Positions 45,748 to 55,092 of a DNA stretch of 64,000 nt are shown piece after piece. Positions within the stretch are counted from its first letter, which is position 1, and every line of letters starts with the position of its first letter. The stretch spans positions 248,001 to 312,000 of the forward strand of contig NZ_JAHKSH010000001.1 of the NCBI RefSeq assembly GCF_019720895.1. The letters are read 5' to 3'. The position numbers and the translations under genes are program-made. This stretch comes from Microbacterium salitolerans (GTDB lineage: Bacteria > Actinomycetota > Actinomycetes > Actinomycetales > Microbacteriaceae). The notes under the pieces are model-generated. The model saw only the letters and a program-made list of their open reading frames with translations, had not been told where the DNA came from and made no database searches.

Positions 45748-47043
45748 ATGGTACGCATCGGTGCGAAGAGCACGACGGGGTGGAAAGCCACCATCGCCGT
45801 CGCGATGTCGAATTACATCGAGGCCGGATCGATCATCGCGATCGCCACGAGCCTCACGTTCTGGCAGGACGCGTTCGGCTTCGACAACGCGTTCGCGGGA
45901 CTGCTCGCCGCGCTGAGCGCGAATGCGTTCGGCGCCGCGATCGGCGCGATCATCGGCGGCCCGCTGTGCGACCGCTACGGTCGCAAGTTCATCTACACGT
46001 ACGACCTGATCCTCTACATGATCGGCGTGCTGCTCGCGGTGTTCGCGATGGGCCCCGGCATGCTGATGATCGCGTTCATCCTGACGGGCATCGCGGTCGG
46101 CGCGGGCGTCCCCGCGTCGTGGACGTACATCGCGGAGGAGGCGCCGAGCGATCGTCGCGCCGCGCACGTCGGCACAGCGCAGCTCGCCTGGTCGGTCGGC
46201 CCGGCCATCGGATTCCTGCTCGCCGCGCTCCTCGAGCCGATGGAGCTCATGGGATCGCGCCTCATCTTCGCCCACCTCTTCGTCGTCGCGTTCATCACCT
46301 GGTGGGTGCGCCGCGGCCTCTCGGAGTCGAAGAGCTGGAAGAACACGCAGGCGCTGCGCACGAAGCAGGGCGACAAGGCGGCGGCCGGTCGCGGCTTCAA
46401 GGCGCTCCTGGGGCGCAAGCAGAACATCCTCGCGCTGCTGTTCCTCATCGGCGTCTACGCGTTCTGGAACACCGTCGCGGGTCAGGCCGGCATCTTCATG
46501 CCGCGCGTGTACGACGCGTCGGGCTTCACGGACGTGCAGCAGCAGTTCCTCCTGCAGTCGTTCCTCTGGGGGATGACCGTGGTCGGAACGTTCGTCTTCA
46601 TGAGCCTCGGCGACCGCATGTCGCGCCGCCTGCTGTTCTTCATCGGCGCCGTCATGGGCATCGCCGGCTGGGTCGTGCTCGTCTACATGCCGGTCTCGCC
46701 CGTGTCGCTGTTCGGCTTCGCGATCCTCTGGGGCTTCGCCTCGGGAATCGGCGCGCAGGCGTTCTACGGACTCTGGACGGCCGAGCTGTTCGCGACGCAG
46801 TACCGCGCGTCGGCGCAGGGCTTCCTGTTCTTCGTCGCCCGCATCATGGTCGGAATCCTCAGCTACGGCTTCCCGGTCTGGCTCGTCACCCTCGGCCTGC
46901 ACACGCTCGGAGCGATCCTCATCGGGATCCTCGCGGTGTCGCTCGTCGTCGGCACGATCTGGGCGCCGAACACCCGCGGCAAGTCGCTCGAGGAGATCGA
47001 GGACGAGCGCTACGGCAAGGTCAAGGACGACGCGTTGGCCTGA
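45748..47043 (+). CDS. MFS sugar porter
   Basis: A 431-residue major facilitator with 12 predicted helices. Sugar-porter motifs are GGPLCDRYGRKF between helices 2 and 3, GIAVGAGVPASWTYIAEEAPSDRRAAHVG after helix 4, and the corresponding SLGDRMSRRLLFF in the second half. The C terminus has PNTRGKSLEEIEDERYG, matching the conserved PETKGxSLEEI end of the family. It probably imports the glucose or glucoside linked to the neighbouring GH3 enzyme. Whether TetR controls it is unknown, since a terminator separates the two genes. Confidence 0.9.
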   Translation: MVRIGAKSTTGWKATIAVAMSNYIEAGSIIAIATSLTFWQDAFGFDNAFAGLLAALSANAFGAAIGAIIGGPLCDRYGRKFIYTYDLILYMIGVLLAVFAMGPGMLMIAFILTGIAVGAGVPASWTYIAEEAPSDRRAAHVGTAQLAWSVGPAIGFLLAALLEPMELMGSRLIFAHLFVVAFITWWVRRGLSESKSWKNTQALRTKQGDKAAAGRGFKALLGRKQNILALLFLIGVYAFWNTVAGQAGIFMPRVYDASGFTDVQQQFLLQSFLWGMTVVGTFVFMSLGDRMSRRLLFFIGAVMGIAGWVVLVYMPVSPVSLFGFAILWGFASGIGAQAFYGLWTAELFATQYRASAQGFLFFVARIMVGILSYGFPVWLVTLGLHTLGAILIGILAVSLVVGTIWAPNTRGKSLEEIEDERYGKVKDDALA

Positions 47044-47056
47044 CCCCTCCTCGGTG

Positions 47057-47090
47057 CAGCGCCCCGTCGGCTTCGGCCGGCGGGGCGCTG
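47057..47090 (+). terminator. Terminator hairpin with TTCG loop after the MFS gene
   Basis: 15-base arms (cagcgccccgtcggc / gccggcggggcgctg) with one G-T pair around ttcg, 14 bases past the stop. The rest of the gap to 47307 shows no gene. Confidence 0.78.
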
Positions 47091-47307
47091 TCGCGCATGT
47101 CCGCTGCGCGATGCCTCCTCCCAGGGCCGCAGTCCCCCGGCGGCTGCTGTGCGACCCGCCTCCCGCCAAAGCCGATGCCAGAGGCCGCGGGAGAAGGCAT
47201 CGCACCGCTCGGCGGTCGCCGCCGGCAGATGCATCGGGAGTGCGGCGGATCCGTCGGAATCGCCAGCGCGTCGACGCATCGTCAGCGGTTCAGAGCGGAT
47301 CCGCCCC

Positions 47308-49047
47308 TCACACCTCCGCGAGGTCGCGGTCGAGCGCGCGGAACTGGGCGGCGCCGATGCCCGCGCGCCCCGCGATCGTCAGCAGGCTGGCCGTCGGCGG
47401 GAGGCCGACGAGGTCGACGTCGACGAGGTCCGGCGCATGGCGCCGGACGACCTCGCGCATCCGGGCGTCGTCGAGCAGGCGCGCGAGTGGGGTCTGCATG
47501 CGCTCGGGGGCCGCCAGCTCGCTGAGGCGCGGCAGAGGATCCGTGCGGGCGAGCACGCGATCACGGTGCACGCGCGCGAGCAGGTGCTCCGGCCCGACGG
47601 CTCCCTGCGCCGGAAGACCGAGCCGTGCGAACTGGCTCGCGGGTGCGTCGTTCGCGCGCATCGCCTCGACGAGCAGCTGCGCCATCCGCAGCTCGGCTTC
47701 GTCATCGAGGAGTGGATCCACCTGGTCGGGATCCTGCGTCAGGTCGAACAGCTCCGTGCCGTGCCGCCACGAGCTCATCCAGGCCGGGCGCACGGGGATC
47801 CGCATGGTGCGGAGGCCCTTCGTGAAGGAGAACGGCTCGGCCGGCTCCCACGCGCCGAGCTCACTGGGTGCGAAGCGCGACCGCATGTGCGTGGGCATGA
47901 GAGTGAAGTCCTCGAGCGGTGCGTTGTCGGGAGCGACGGCGGAGCGCATGTAGACGTAGCGCCCGTCCGTGATGTTGACGTGGTCGCCGTGCTTGCCGAA
48001 CAGGGCGGCAGGCGGCCCGGCGGCTCTCGCGGACGAGAGCGCCATCCCCTCCATATCGGACGTCGGCTCCAGGCCGAAGAAGTCGAGCAGCGTGACGGGG
48101 ATGTCGACTGTGCGGGCGAGGCGCTCGTCGCGCGCGTCGCGGCGCCCGGTGCGCGGATCCCAGAGGTACATGGGCAGGTGGACGAGCTCGTTGTACCAGG
48201 GCTGGAAGGACTTCGCCCACCATCCGCGCTCGCCCAGCATGTATCCGTGATCGGTGTTGACGATCAGCATCGTGTCGTCCCAGAGCCCGTGTTCGTCCAT
48301 CGCGTCGAGCACGCGCCCGACCGAGTGATCGCACATCTCGAGCAGGGCGCGGTACTCCTCGCGCGCCAGCGCGACCGCGTCGTCGTCCTCGACGACGCGT
48401 CGGTACGGCGGCCAGTCTGCGACGGACTCGCCCGCGAGACCGCGCTTCTCGCGGAAGCGCTCCGCGGCGAAGAACGGCTCGTGGGGGTCGAACAGCTCGA
48501 GCTGCAGCATCCAGCGGTCGGCGTCGGCGTTCGTCTCGATGAACTCGAGCCCGGCGTCGACCGTGCGGGTCTGGGAATGGTCGGCCTCTGTCGCCATGTA
48601 GGCGCGGTTGACCTCGTCCTGCGCGTGCATGCGGTGGAGCACGTTCTCTCCGGGGTCGACGTGACCCACGACCCCCTTCCACGGGTCGCCCTCCTGTCCG
48701 CGGAAGAACTCCCACGTGCTGTAGCGCGTGTGGTAGGTCGCGCCTCCGTCCTCCCAGTAGTGCTGGTGGTCCGAGGCGAGGTGGGTGTGGATCCCCGCCT
48801 GCCCCAGCATCTCGGGCACGGAGTCGTCGAACGGCTCGAGCGGACCCCAGCTGCGGTGGAGGAAGTTGTGGCGCCCCGTGTGCATCTCGCGACGGGCGGG
48901 CATGCACGGCATGGATCCCGCGAAGAAGTTCTCGAACGCGACGGATCGCTCGGCGAGCCGGGAGAAGTTCGGCAGGTCCGCCAGCTCGTCGTACGGCGGC
49001 ACCATGCGCCGATTGAGGCTGTCGAACATCAGGATGATGGCGCGCAT
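47308..49047 (-). CDS. Sulfatase (type I, formylglycine-dependent), cytoplasmic
   Basis: A 579-residue sulfatase. Metal-binding start AIILMFDSLNRRM; formylglycine motif C48-M-P-A-R52 in GSMPCMPARREMHTGRHN; central HVDPGENV and LFDPHEPFFAAE; second metal site LIVNTDHGYMLGERGWWAK; and a C-terminal domain. It lacks a signal peptide, so it should act inside the cell on imported sulfated oligosaccharides. Its ATG overlaps the stop of the upstream sulfatase gene by one base (TGATG), so the two are co-translated. Maturation would need the formylglycine-generating enzyme encoded at 62522. Sugar specificity cannot be read from sequence. Confidence 0.9.
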   Translation of the reverse strand: MRAIILMFDSLNRRMVPPYDELADLPNFSRLAERSVAFENFFAGSMPCMPARREMHTGRHNFLHRSWGPLEPFDDSVPEMLGQAGIHTHLASDHQHYWEDGGATYHTRYSTWEFFRGQEGDPWKGVVGHVDPGENVLHRMHAQDEVNRAYMATEADHSQTRTVDAGLEFIETNADADRWMLQLELFDPHEPFFAAERFREKRGLAGESVADWPPYRRVVEDDDAVALAREEYRALLEMCDHSVGRVLDAMDEHGLWDDTMLIVNTDHGYMLGERGWWAKSFQPWYNELVHLPMYLWDPRTGRRDARDERLARTVDIPVTLLDFFGLEPTSDMEGMALSSARAAGPPAALFGKHGDHVNITDGRYVYMRSAVAPDNAPLEDFTLMPTHMRSRFAPSELGAWEPAEPFSFTKGLRTMRIPVRPAWMSSWRHGTELFDLTQDPDQVDPLLDDEAELRMAQLLVEAMRANDAPASQFARLGLPAQGAVGPEHLLARVHRDRVLARTDPLPRLSELAAPERMQTPLARLLDDARMREVVRRHAPDLVDVDLVGLPPTASLLTIAGRAGIGAAQFRALDRDLAEV

Positions 49048-50693
49048 CAGCGATTCTCCTCTGCGAGAGCGAGGTGGATCTCCTCGCTGGGGGCATAGCC
49101 GAGCCGCCACGCACCGACCCAGATGTCGGATCCCTCCGGCGGCGAGAACGGCGCGGTGTACAGGTTCCAGTGCCGGCCGTCCTGCCGCGGCGAGCCGCTC
49201 TGCTCCTCGATGTTCGTGCGCTCCCGCACCGCGCCGGGCGGCGTGGCGGTCCACCCGATCGAGGCTCCGGGTGTCGTGCACGTCACCGTCACGGCACCGC
49301 CCGTCGTGTGGACCTCGGGGGACGCCGTGGCGCGCGGGCTGCCGCCCGGTCGCCAGCGCTCGAGAAGCGCGACCTCGGAGTCGACGCCGAGATCACCGTG
49401 GGTGTCGCGCCATTCGTCGAGGGCGCGACGCAGTCGATCCCGCACGTCGCGATAGGCGGGCTCGCCGATGAGATTCGTCGTCTCGTGGGGATCCGTCTGA
49501 ATGTCGTAGAGCTCCTCCGGGGGACGCGGCACGGCGACGATCGAGCGCTGAAGGTCTGTCAGAACGGAGGGCACTTCGCCGAGCGAGAGCCGCTGACCCT
49601 CCTCGTGCACGAGCCGGCGCAGCTCCGCCCACGTGTCGAGGTGATCGGGGTAGTAGTTGTACTGCATGCCCGAGCGATCCGGGTGCAGATTGAGGGTGTA
49701 CCGGAATCGCGCGTCGCGCACGGTCCGCACGGCATCCTCCTGCGCGTCCATGCGGTCGCGCGCCCCGAATGCGTACGGCGCGGCGGGGAGGCCTGCTCCA
49801 GCGGAGTCGAACAGGGGCGTGCCGTGCATGTGCTCGGGCACCTCGAGCCCGGCGGCGGCGAGCATGGTCGGCGCGAGATCCATGGTCTGCACGACCTCGT
49901 CGCGAGCCGTCCCGGCGGGGATCCGTCCAGGCCAGCGTGCGATGAGCGGCACCCGCAGCCCCGCTTCGTTCGCCCAGCGCTTCGCCCGCGGGAAGCTCGC
50001 GCCGTGATCGCTCCAGAAGACGACGAGCGTGTCCTCGGTGAGTCCGTCCTCCTCGAGCTCGTCGAGGATCCGTCCGACCCAGGCATCCATTGCGGTGATG
50101 AGGTCGTAGTAGCGGGCCCAGGCCGTGCGGAACGGCTCGGTGTCGGGGTGGTACGGCGGGAAGCTCGTCTGGGCGGGATCCACGCGCTCGTCGTCGGCGA
50201 GGTCTGCCGTCTCGGCGGCGTACGGACCGTCTCCGTAGATCCGGGACTCGTGCGTGATCAGGCTGTGGAACGACGCGAAGAACGGAGCGCCGTCCGGCCG
50301 GTTGCGCCAGTGAGCGTTCGGCGAGCAGTCGTCGAACGCGGTCGGGGGCGTCTCGACCTGGAAGTCGGTGAACCAGTTGTTCGACGTGTAGTAGCCGGCC
50401 GCACGGAAGGTCTCGCTCACGAGACCGACCTCCTCCGGCGGGACCGCCTTGGTGCGCATGTGCATCGTGCCGATCGAGATCGGGTAGCACCCCGTCATGA
50501 TCGCGGAGCGCGCGGGCGCGCACACGGGCGCGGCGGCGAAGGCCTGATCGAAGCGCACTCCCGCGTGGGCGAGCGCGTCGATGCGCGGGGTGGAGGGCTG
50601 GTCGGCGTCGGGCCACAGGCCCTCGTAGGCCCCCAGATGCGGATTGATGTCGTGGGTCGAGATCCACACGATGTTCGGCGACGTCGTCGTCAT
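49047..50693 (-). CDS. Sulfatase (type I, formylglycine-dependent), cytoplasmic
   Basis: A 548-residue sulfatase beginning NIVWISTHDINPHLGAYEG, a divergent form of the metal-site DD motif, with formylglycine motif C58-A-P-A-R62 in APVCAPARSAIMTGCYP. Downstream landmarks are FFASFHSLITHESR, VVFWSDHGASFPRAKRWANEAG (metal/substrate site), GLRVPLIARWPGRIP and the ELYDIQTDPHETTNLIGEPAYRDV end typical of S1 sulfatases. No signal peptide. The ATG at 50693 is chosen because the conserved domain begins six residues later. It is first of a two-sulfatase minus-strand operon, divergent from the peptide/oligosaccharide ABC operon with an operator-like dyad between them. Confidence 0.92.
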   Translation of the reverse strand: MTTTSPNIVWISTHDINPHLGAYEGLWPDADQPSTPRIDALAHAGVRFDQAFAAAPVCAPARSAIMTGCYPISIGTMHMRTKAVPPEEVGLVSETFRAAGYYTSNNWFTDFQVETPPTAFDDCSPNAHWRNRPDGAPFFASFHSLITHESRIYGDGPYAAETADLADDERVDPAQTSFPPYHPDTEPFRTAWARYYDLITAMDAWVGRILDELEEDGLTEDTLVVFWSDHGASFPRAKRWANEAGLRVPLIARWPGRIPAGTARDEVVQTMDLAPTMLAAAGLEVPEHMHGTPLFDSAGAGLPAAPYAFGARDRMDAQEDAVRTVRDARFRYTLNLHPDRSGMQYNYYPDHLDTWAELRRLVHEEGQRLSLGEVPSVLTDLQRSIVAVPRPPEELYDIQTDPHETTNLIGEPAYRDVRDRLRRALDEWRDTHGDLGVDSEVALLERWRPGGSPRATASPEVHTTGGAVTVTCTTPGASIGWTATPPGAVRERTNIEEQSGSPRQDGRHWNLYTAPFSPPEGSDIWVGAWRLGYAPSEEIHLALAEENR

Positions 50694-50728
50694 GTGCGCC
50701 AGTATCCTCTCTGCCTCATTGCAAAACC

Positions 50729-50745
50729 ACTGAACAGCGTTTAGT
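50729..50745. promoter_or_regulatory. Candidate operator between divergent sulfatase and ABC operons
   Basis: Imperfect palindrome ACTGAACAGCGTTTAGT (7-base arms, one mismatch) in the 116-base divergent gap. It resembles a half of the TTCAAACGATTGAAC dyad at 58407 only weakly, so which regulator binds is open. Confidence 0.4.
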
Positions 50746-50809
50746 CTTTCACGCATCCGGTGGCGATGCAGCCCCGACCGGCCTCCACACAACGACGTCA
50801 GGAGACGCC

Positions 50810-52354
50810 ATGCGCAGAACCCGAATCATGTCCATGGCCGCGGCGACCGCCGCCGCGGCACTCACGCTGACCGCCTGCGGGGGGAGCAGCGGAGACGACG
50901 GCGGCGGCACCAGCGCCGACGGCACGGCGCCGCTGCTCTCGCTCGGCGCCCTCCTCGAACCCACGAGCTGGGATCCGGCGCAGGCGAACGAGGGGCACCT
51001 GGCTCCCATCTACCAGTCGCTGTACGACACGCTCATCAAGCGCGAGCCCGATGGGGAGCTCAGCCCGATGCTCGCGACGGAATGGTCGTGGAGCGACGAC
51101 GAGCTCGCACTCACCCTCGAGCTGCGCGACGACGTGACGTTCAGCGACGGCGTGGCGTTCGACGCCGAGGCCGTCGTGGCGAACATCGAGCACTTCCAGC
51201 AGGCGAACGGCCCCATGCTCGGCAACCTCAGCGCCGTCGAGAGCGCGGAGGCCGTCGACACGCACACGGTCGTCCTCCACCTCGCGTCTCCGGATCCCGA
51301 TCTGCCGGACAGCCTCGCGAACGCGGGCGGCTACATGGCGAGTCCCGACGCCCTCGCGGCCGGGACGATCGAGACGGAGCCCGCCGGCTCCGGCCCCTAC
51401 ACGTACGACCAGGACGGGTCCGTCGCGGGGTCGACCATCAGCTTCACGCGGACCGAGGCCTACTGGGGCGAGGATCTGCCGTACGACGAGGTCGAGTTCC
51501 AGATCCTCACGGATGAGACGGCTCGCCTCAACGCGCTGACGTCGGGACAGGTGAACTTCACGGCGCTCAACCGCGCCGCGTCGGCGCTGCAGGCGACGGG
51601 CGCCGGGCTCAACATGGAAGAGGACTTCACCGTCAACTGGGCGGGCATCCTCTTCTTCGACCGCGACGGCGCGATCCAGCCGGAGTTCGAGGACCCGCGT
51701 GTCCGTGAGGCGCTCGCGCTGGCGATCGACCGCCAGGCTCTCGTCGACGTCGGCTGGGAGGGGCTCGGCGAGACGACCTCGCAGGTGTACGGCCCGGACT
51801 CGAACGCGTACGACGAGGAGCTCGAGTCGGCCTATGAGTACGACCCGGAGCGCGCCGAGGAGCTGCTCGCCGAAGCCGGCGCCGGCGACATGACGATCAC
51901 GTTCCCCACGACGGCCGTCTTCGAACCCGTCCTCTACGACGCGATCTTCCAGAACTGGGAGGACATCGGCGTCACGGTGAAGACCGAGCAGTGGGGGCCG
52001 GGCGAGGCGATTCCGTCGATGATGCGCGGCGAGTACGCGGCCTCGTTCTTCACGCTCGCCCAGCGCTCCGACTGGGGCACCGTCAAGTTCCTCCTCGCGG
52101 AGGACGCCTCCTGGAACCCACTGGGATCGACGGACCCGGAGCTCCAGGACCTCATCGACGCCTACCCTGCCGCGTCGGAGGAGGAGCGTCCGCAGGTCGC
52201 GCGCGACATCAACACGTGGATCGTCGAGAACGACTGGTTCGCACCGATCGCCCGACCCGGCACGTTCAACCTGTGGGACGACACGGTCGACGTCGAGGTG
52301 CAGACGCGCCAGGCCGTGCCCTCGATCTACAACTTCGCGCCCGCCGGCAGCTGA
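50810..52354 (+). CDS. ABC transporter substrate-binding lipoprotein, family 5 (peptide/oligosaccharide type)
   Basis: A 514-residue lipoprotein (lipobox LTAC, C23). The SBP family 5 pattern is seen in LLEPTSWDPAQANEGHLAPIYQSLYDTLIKREPDGELSPMLATEWSW, LRDDVTFSDGVAFDAEAVVANIEH, VREALALAIDRQALVD and ELLAEAGAGDMTITFPT. Family 5 proteins usually bind peptides or nickel, but in several bacteria they bind oligosaccharides. Lying among sulfatases and GH3 genes, this one more likely carries a sulfated oligosaccharide; that is inference from context. The ribosome site caggag precedes the ATG. Confidence 0.92.
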   Translation: MRRTRIMSMAAATAAAALTLTACGGSSGDDGGGTSADGTAPLLSLGALLEPTSWDPAQANEGHLAPIYQSLYDTLIKREPDGELSPMLATEWSWSDDELALTLELRDDVTFSDGVAFDAEAVVANIEHFQQANGPMLGNLSAVESAEAVDTHTVVLHLASPDPDLPDSLANAGGYMASPDALAAGTIETEPAGSGPYTYDQDGSVAGSTISFTRTEAYWGEDLPYDEVEFQILTDETARLNALTSGQVNFTALNRAASALQATGAGLNMEEDFTVNWAGILFFDRDGAIQPEFEDPRVREALALAIDRQALVDVGWEGLGETTSQVYGPDSNAYDEELESAYEYDPERAEELLAEAGAGDMTITFPTTAVFEPVLYDAIFQNWEDIGVTVKTEQWGPGEAIPSMMRGEYAASFFTLAQRSDWGTVKFLLAEDASWNPLGSTDPELQDLIDAYPAASEEERPQVARDINTWIVENDWFAPIARPGTFNLWDDTVDVEVQTRQAVPSIYNFAPAGS

Positions 52355-52358
52355 CCTG

Positions 52359-52390
52359 CGTGGGGTCGCCGCGTCGCCGGCGACCCCACG
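52359..52390 (+). terminator. Hairpin after the binding-protein gene
   Basis: 13-bp perfect stem (cgtggggtcgccg / cggcgaccccacg), 6-base loop, 5 bases past the stop. It is placed as in other operons here, where the binding protein is made in excess of the permeases. Confidence 0.7.
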
Positions 52391-52405
52391 TGACGGAGAG
52401 ATCCC

Positions 52406-53344
52406 ATGCGCTTTCTCGTGAAACGACTCGCGTCGGCGGTCTCGCTCCTGTTCGGGGCGACGCTGATCGTGTTCCTCCTCCTGTCGCCGGCATTCGACGA
52501 CATCGCCTTCAACGTGCTGGGCGAGAACGCCACACCCGCGCAGGCGGCCGAGCTCAACGCCGAGCTGGGGCTCGACCAGCCGCTGATCGTGCAGTACCTG
52601 CACTGGCTCGTGGGCGCACTCACCGGCGACCTCGGCGACTCGCTGTTCAGCACCGAGTCGGTGGCCGCGGCGCTCTCCGTGCGGATGCCCGTCACGGTCG
52701 CGCTCGTGATCCTCGTGACGGTCCTCAGCGGGGTGCTCGGGTTCGCGATCGGCATCGCGGCCGCGGTGAAGCGCGGGTGGCTGGACCGTGCGCTGCAGTT
52801 CATCGCGACGCTCGGCGATGCGCTTCCCGCGTTCATCATCGCGCTCTTCCTCGTGACGCTGCTCGCCATCCAGCTCGGGATCCTGCCCGCTACGGGATAC
52901 ACGGCGTTCGCCGACGACCCGGGGGCGTGGGCACGCAGCATCACGATGCCGGTGATCGCGCTCACCGTCGTCGCCGTCGCGGGCATCGCCCAGCAGGTGC
53001 GCAGCTCGATGATCGCGACGCTCCGGCAGGACTACGTGCGCACGCTGCGCAGTCGCGGTCTGTCGGAGAGGCGCGTGGTGCTCGGGCATGTGCTGCGGAA
53101 CGCATCGACGACCGGCCTGACGTCGCTCGCGGTGCAGGTCGTGGGGATCCTCGGCGGTGCCGTCGTCATCGAGCAGATCTTCGCGCTGCCTGGGCTGGGA
53201 AGCCTGGCGGTGCAGGCATCCGGTCGTGCGGACATCCAGGTCGTGCTCGGCACGGTGACCGCGTACGTCGTCATCGTCGTGATCGTCAATCTGCTGGTCG
53301 ACCTCGCCGTCGCCTGGCTGAATCCCAAGGTGCGTCTCTCATGA
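52406..53344 (+). CDS. ABC transporter permease (DppB type)
   Basis: A 312-residue permease. It starts MRFLVKRLASAVSLLFGATLIVFLLL as usual for DppB and carries AELNAELGLDQPLIVQYLHWLVGALTGDLGDSLFS, the coupling loop RQDYVRTLRSRGLSERRVVLGHVLRNASTTGLTSLAVQ, and VVIEQIFALPGLGSLAVQA. Its stop overlaps the next gene's ATG. Confidence 0.93.
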   Translation: MRFLVKRLASAVSLLFGATLIVFLLLSPAFDDIAFNVLGENATPAQAAELNAELGLDQPLIVQYLHWLVGALTGDLGDSLFSTESVAAALSVRMPVTVALVILVTVLSGVLGFAIGIAAAVKRGWLDRALQFIATLGDALPAFIIALFLVTLLAIQLGILPATGYTAFADDPGAWARSITMPVIALTVVAVAGIAQQVRSSMIATLRQDYVRTLRSRGLSERRVVLGHVLRNASTTGLTSLAVQVVGILGGAVVIEQIFALPGLGSLAVQASGRADIQVVLGTVTAYVVIVVIVNLLVDLAVAWLNPKVRLS

Positions 53345-55092
53345 GCCAGACAACGACACTCGTCACGGCCGCGCGCTCGCAGCGCGGAGGCGTGTTCCGC
53401 CGGTTCCTCCGCAACCCCCTCGGCGTCGCCTCGGCGATCGTGCTCCTGTTCCTGGTGCTCGCCGCGCTCGCCGCCCCGTTCCTCTCGCTGCCCGACCCCG
53501 GCGTCGCGAACCTGCGCGAGGCGCTCGAGGGGTCGAGCGACGTCCACCTGCTCGGCACCGACTCCTCGGGGCGCGATGTGCTGAGCCGCCTCCTGTGGGG
53601 CGCGCAGATCAATCTCGCCGGGGCGGCGCTCGCGCTCGTCGTCGCGGTGGCCGTGGGGCTGCCGACAGGACTGATCGCCGGCTACTACGGCGGCTGGTTC
53701 GACAGCGTCGCGAACTGGTTCACGAACCTGAACATGGCTCTCCCGGGCATCGTCGTCCTGCTCGCGGTGCGCGCCGTCGTCGGCCCGTCGGTGTGGACGT
53801 CGATGGCCGTCTTCGGCGTGCTCCTCTCGCCGTCCGTCTTCCGCATCGTCCGGGCGGCGGTCCAGTCGGTCCGCGGCGAGCTGTACGTCGACGCCGCGCG
53901 CGTCTCGGGGCTCGGTGACGCGCGCATCATCGGCCGTCACGTGCTCACGGTCGTCCGCGCGCCGGTCATCATCCAGACGGCGCGCCTCGCGAGCATCGCG
54001 ATCGCGATCCAGGCGGGACTCGAGTTCCTGGGGCTCTCCGACGCCTCGGTCCCGTCGTGGGGAAGCATGCTGAACGAGGGATTCCGGCGCATCTTCGTCA
54101 ATCCGTCGCTGGTGTTCTGGCCGAGCCTCGCGATCGGCCTCACGACGATGGCCCTCATCCTTCTCGGCAACGCCATGCGCGATGCCCTCGAAGACCGCGG
54201 ATCCGGTGCCGCCACGCGCGTCGGGCGCACCGAGCGCGTCGATGCGCCCGCCGAAGGGCGCTCGCCGCTGCTGTCGGTGCGCGACCTCGAGGTCAGCTAC
54301 GGCGTCGGCGACGAGCAGAAGACCGTCGTCCACCAGGTGAGCCTGGATGTCGCGCCCGGGGAGGTGCTCGGTCTCGTCGGCGAATCCGGATCCGGGAAGT
54401 CGCAGACCGCGTTCTCGGTGCTGGGACTTCTGCCCGAGGGCGGGTGGGTGTCGCGCGGGTCCCTCCTGTTCGAGGGTCGTGAGCTCACGGAGCTCGCTCC
54501 GGGGCAGCGCCGTCGGCTGCGGGGCGACGGCATCGCATACGTGCCCCAGGAGCCGCTGAGCAACCTCGACCCGTCCTACCGCATCGGCGCCCAGCTCACG
54601 GAGCCCCTGCGTGCGGCGCGGGGCATGTCGCGCCAGGCCGCGCGCGAGCGGGCTCTCGAGCTCCTCGCCCGCGTCGGCATCCCCGACCCCGAGGCGACCT
54701 TCCGGTCCTACCCCCACGAGATCTCCGGAGGGATGGCGCAGCGCGTCCTCATCGCCGGCGCCGTGGCGGGCGAGCCCAAGCTCCTGATCGCCGATGAGCC
54801 CACCACGGCGCTCGACGTGACGGTGCAGGCGGAGGTGCTCGACCTGCTCCGCGACCTCCGCAGGGAGTCGGGCATGGGCGTGCTGCTCGTGACGCACAAC
54901 TTCGGCGTCGTCGCCGACGTCTGCGATCGCGTCGCGGTCATGCAGGCGGGCCGAATCGTCGAGACCGGCGACGTCGAGGACATCCTCGAGCGCCCCCGTG
55001 AGGACTACACCCGAACGCTGCTCGACTCGATGCTCGAGGCCGGCGGCGACGTGCGCGTCTACCAGGACGCCGCGGAAGGAGGAGCGTCATGA
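53341..55092 (+). CDS. Fused ABC permease (DppC type) and ATP-binding protein (DppD type)
   Basis: A 583-residue single chain. Residues 1 to about 290 are a DppC permease (NPLGVASAIVLLFLVLAALAAP, LLGTDSSGRDVLSRLLWGAQ, coupling loop ELYVDAARVSGLGDARIIGRHVLTVV, GSMLNEGFRRIF). After a short linker rich in charged residues, residues about 308-583 are a DppD ATPase: Walker A GESGSGKSQ near 346, PQEPLSNLDPSYRIG, signature EISGGMAQRVLIAGAV, Walker B LLIADEPTTALDVT. Permease-ATPase fusions of this kind occur in actinobacterial peptide systems but are less common than separate subunits. It is coupled at both ends to its neighbours. Confidence 0.92.
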   Translation: MSQTTTLVTAARSQRGGVFRRFLRNPLGVASAIVLLFLVLAALAAPFLSLPDPGVANLREALEGSSDVHLLGTDSSGRDVLSRLLWGAQINLAGAALALVVAVAVGLPTGLIAGYYGGWFDSVANWFTNLNMALPGIVVLLAVRAVVGPSVWTSMAVFGVLLSPSVFRIVRAAVQSVRGELYVDAARVSGLGDARIIGRHVLTVVRAPVIIQTARLASIAIAIQAGLEFLGLSDASVPSWGSMLNEGFRRIFVNPSLVFWPSLAIGLTTMALILLGNAMRDALEDRGSGAATRVGRTERVDAPAEGRSPLLSVRDLEVSYGVGDEQKTVVHQVSLDVAPGEVLGLVGESGSGKSQTAFSVLGLLPEGGWVSRGSLLFEGRELTELAPGQRRRLRGDGIAYVPQEPLSNLDPSYRIGAQLTEPLRAARGMSRQAARERALELLARVGIPDPEATFRSYPHEISGGMAQRVLIAGAVAGEPKLLIADEPTTALDVTVQAEVLDLLRDLRRESGMGVLLVTHNFGVVADVCDRVAVMQAGRIVETGDVEDILERPREDYTRTLLDSMLEAGGDVRVYQDAAEGGAS

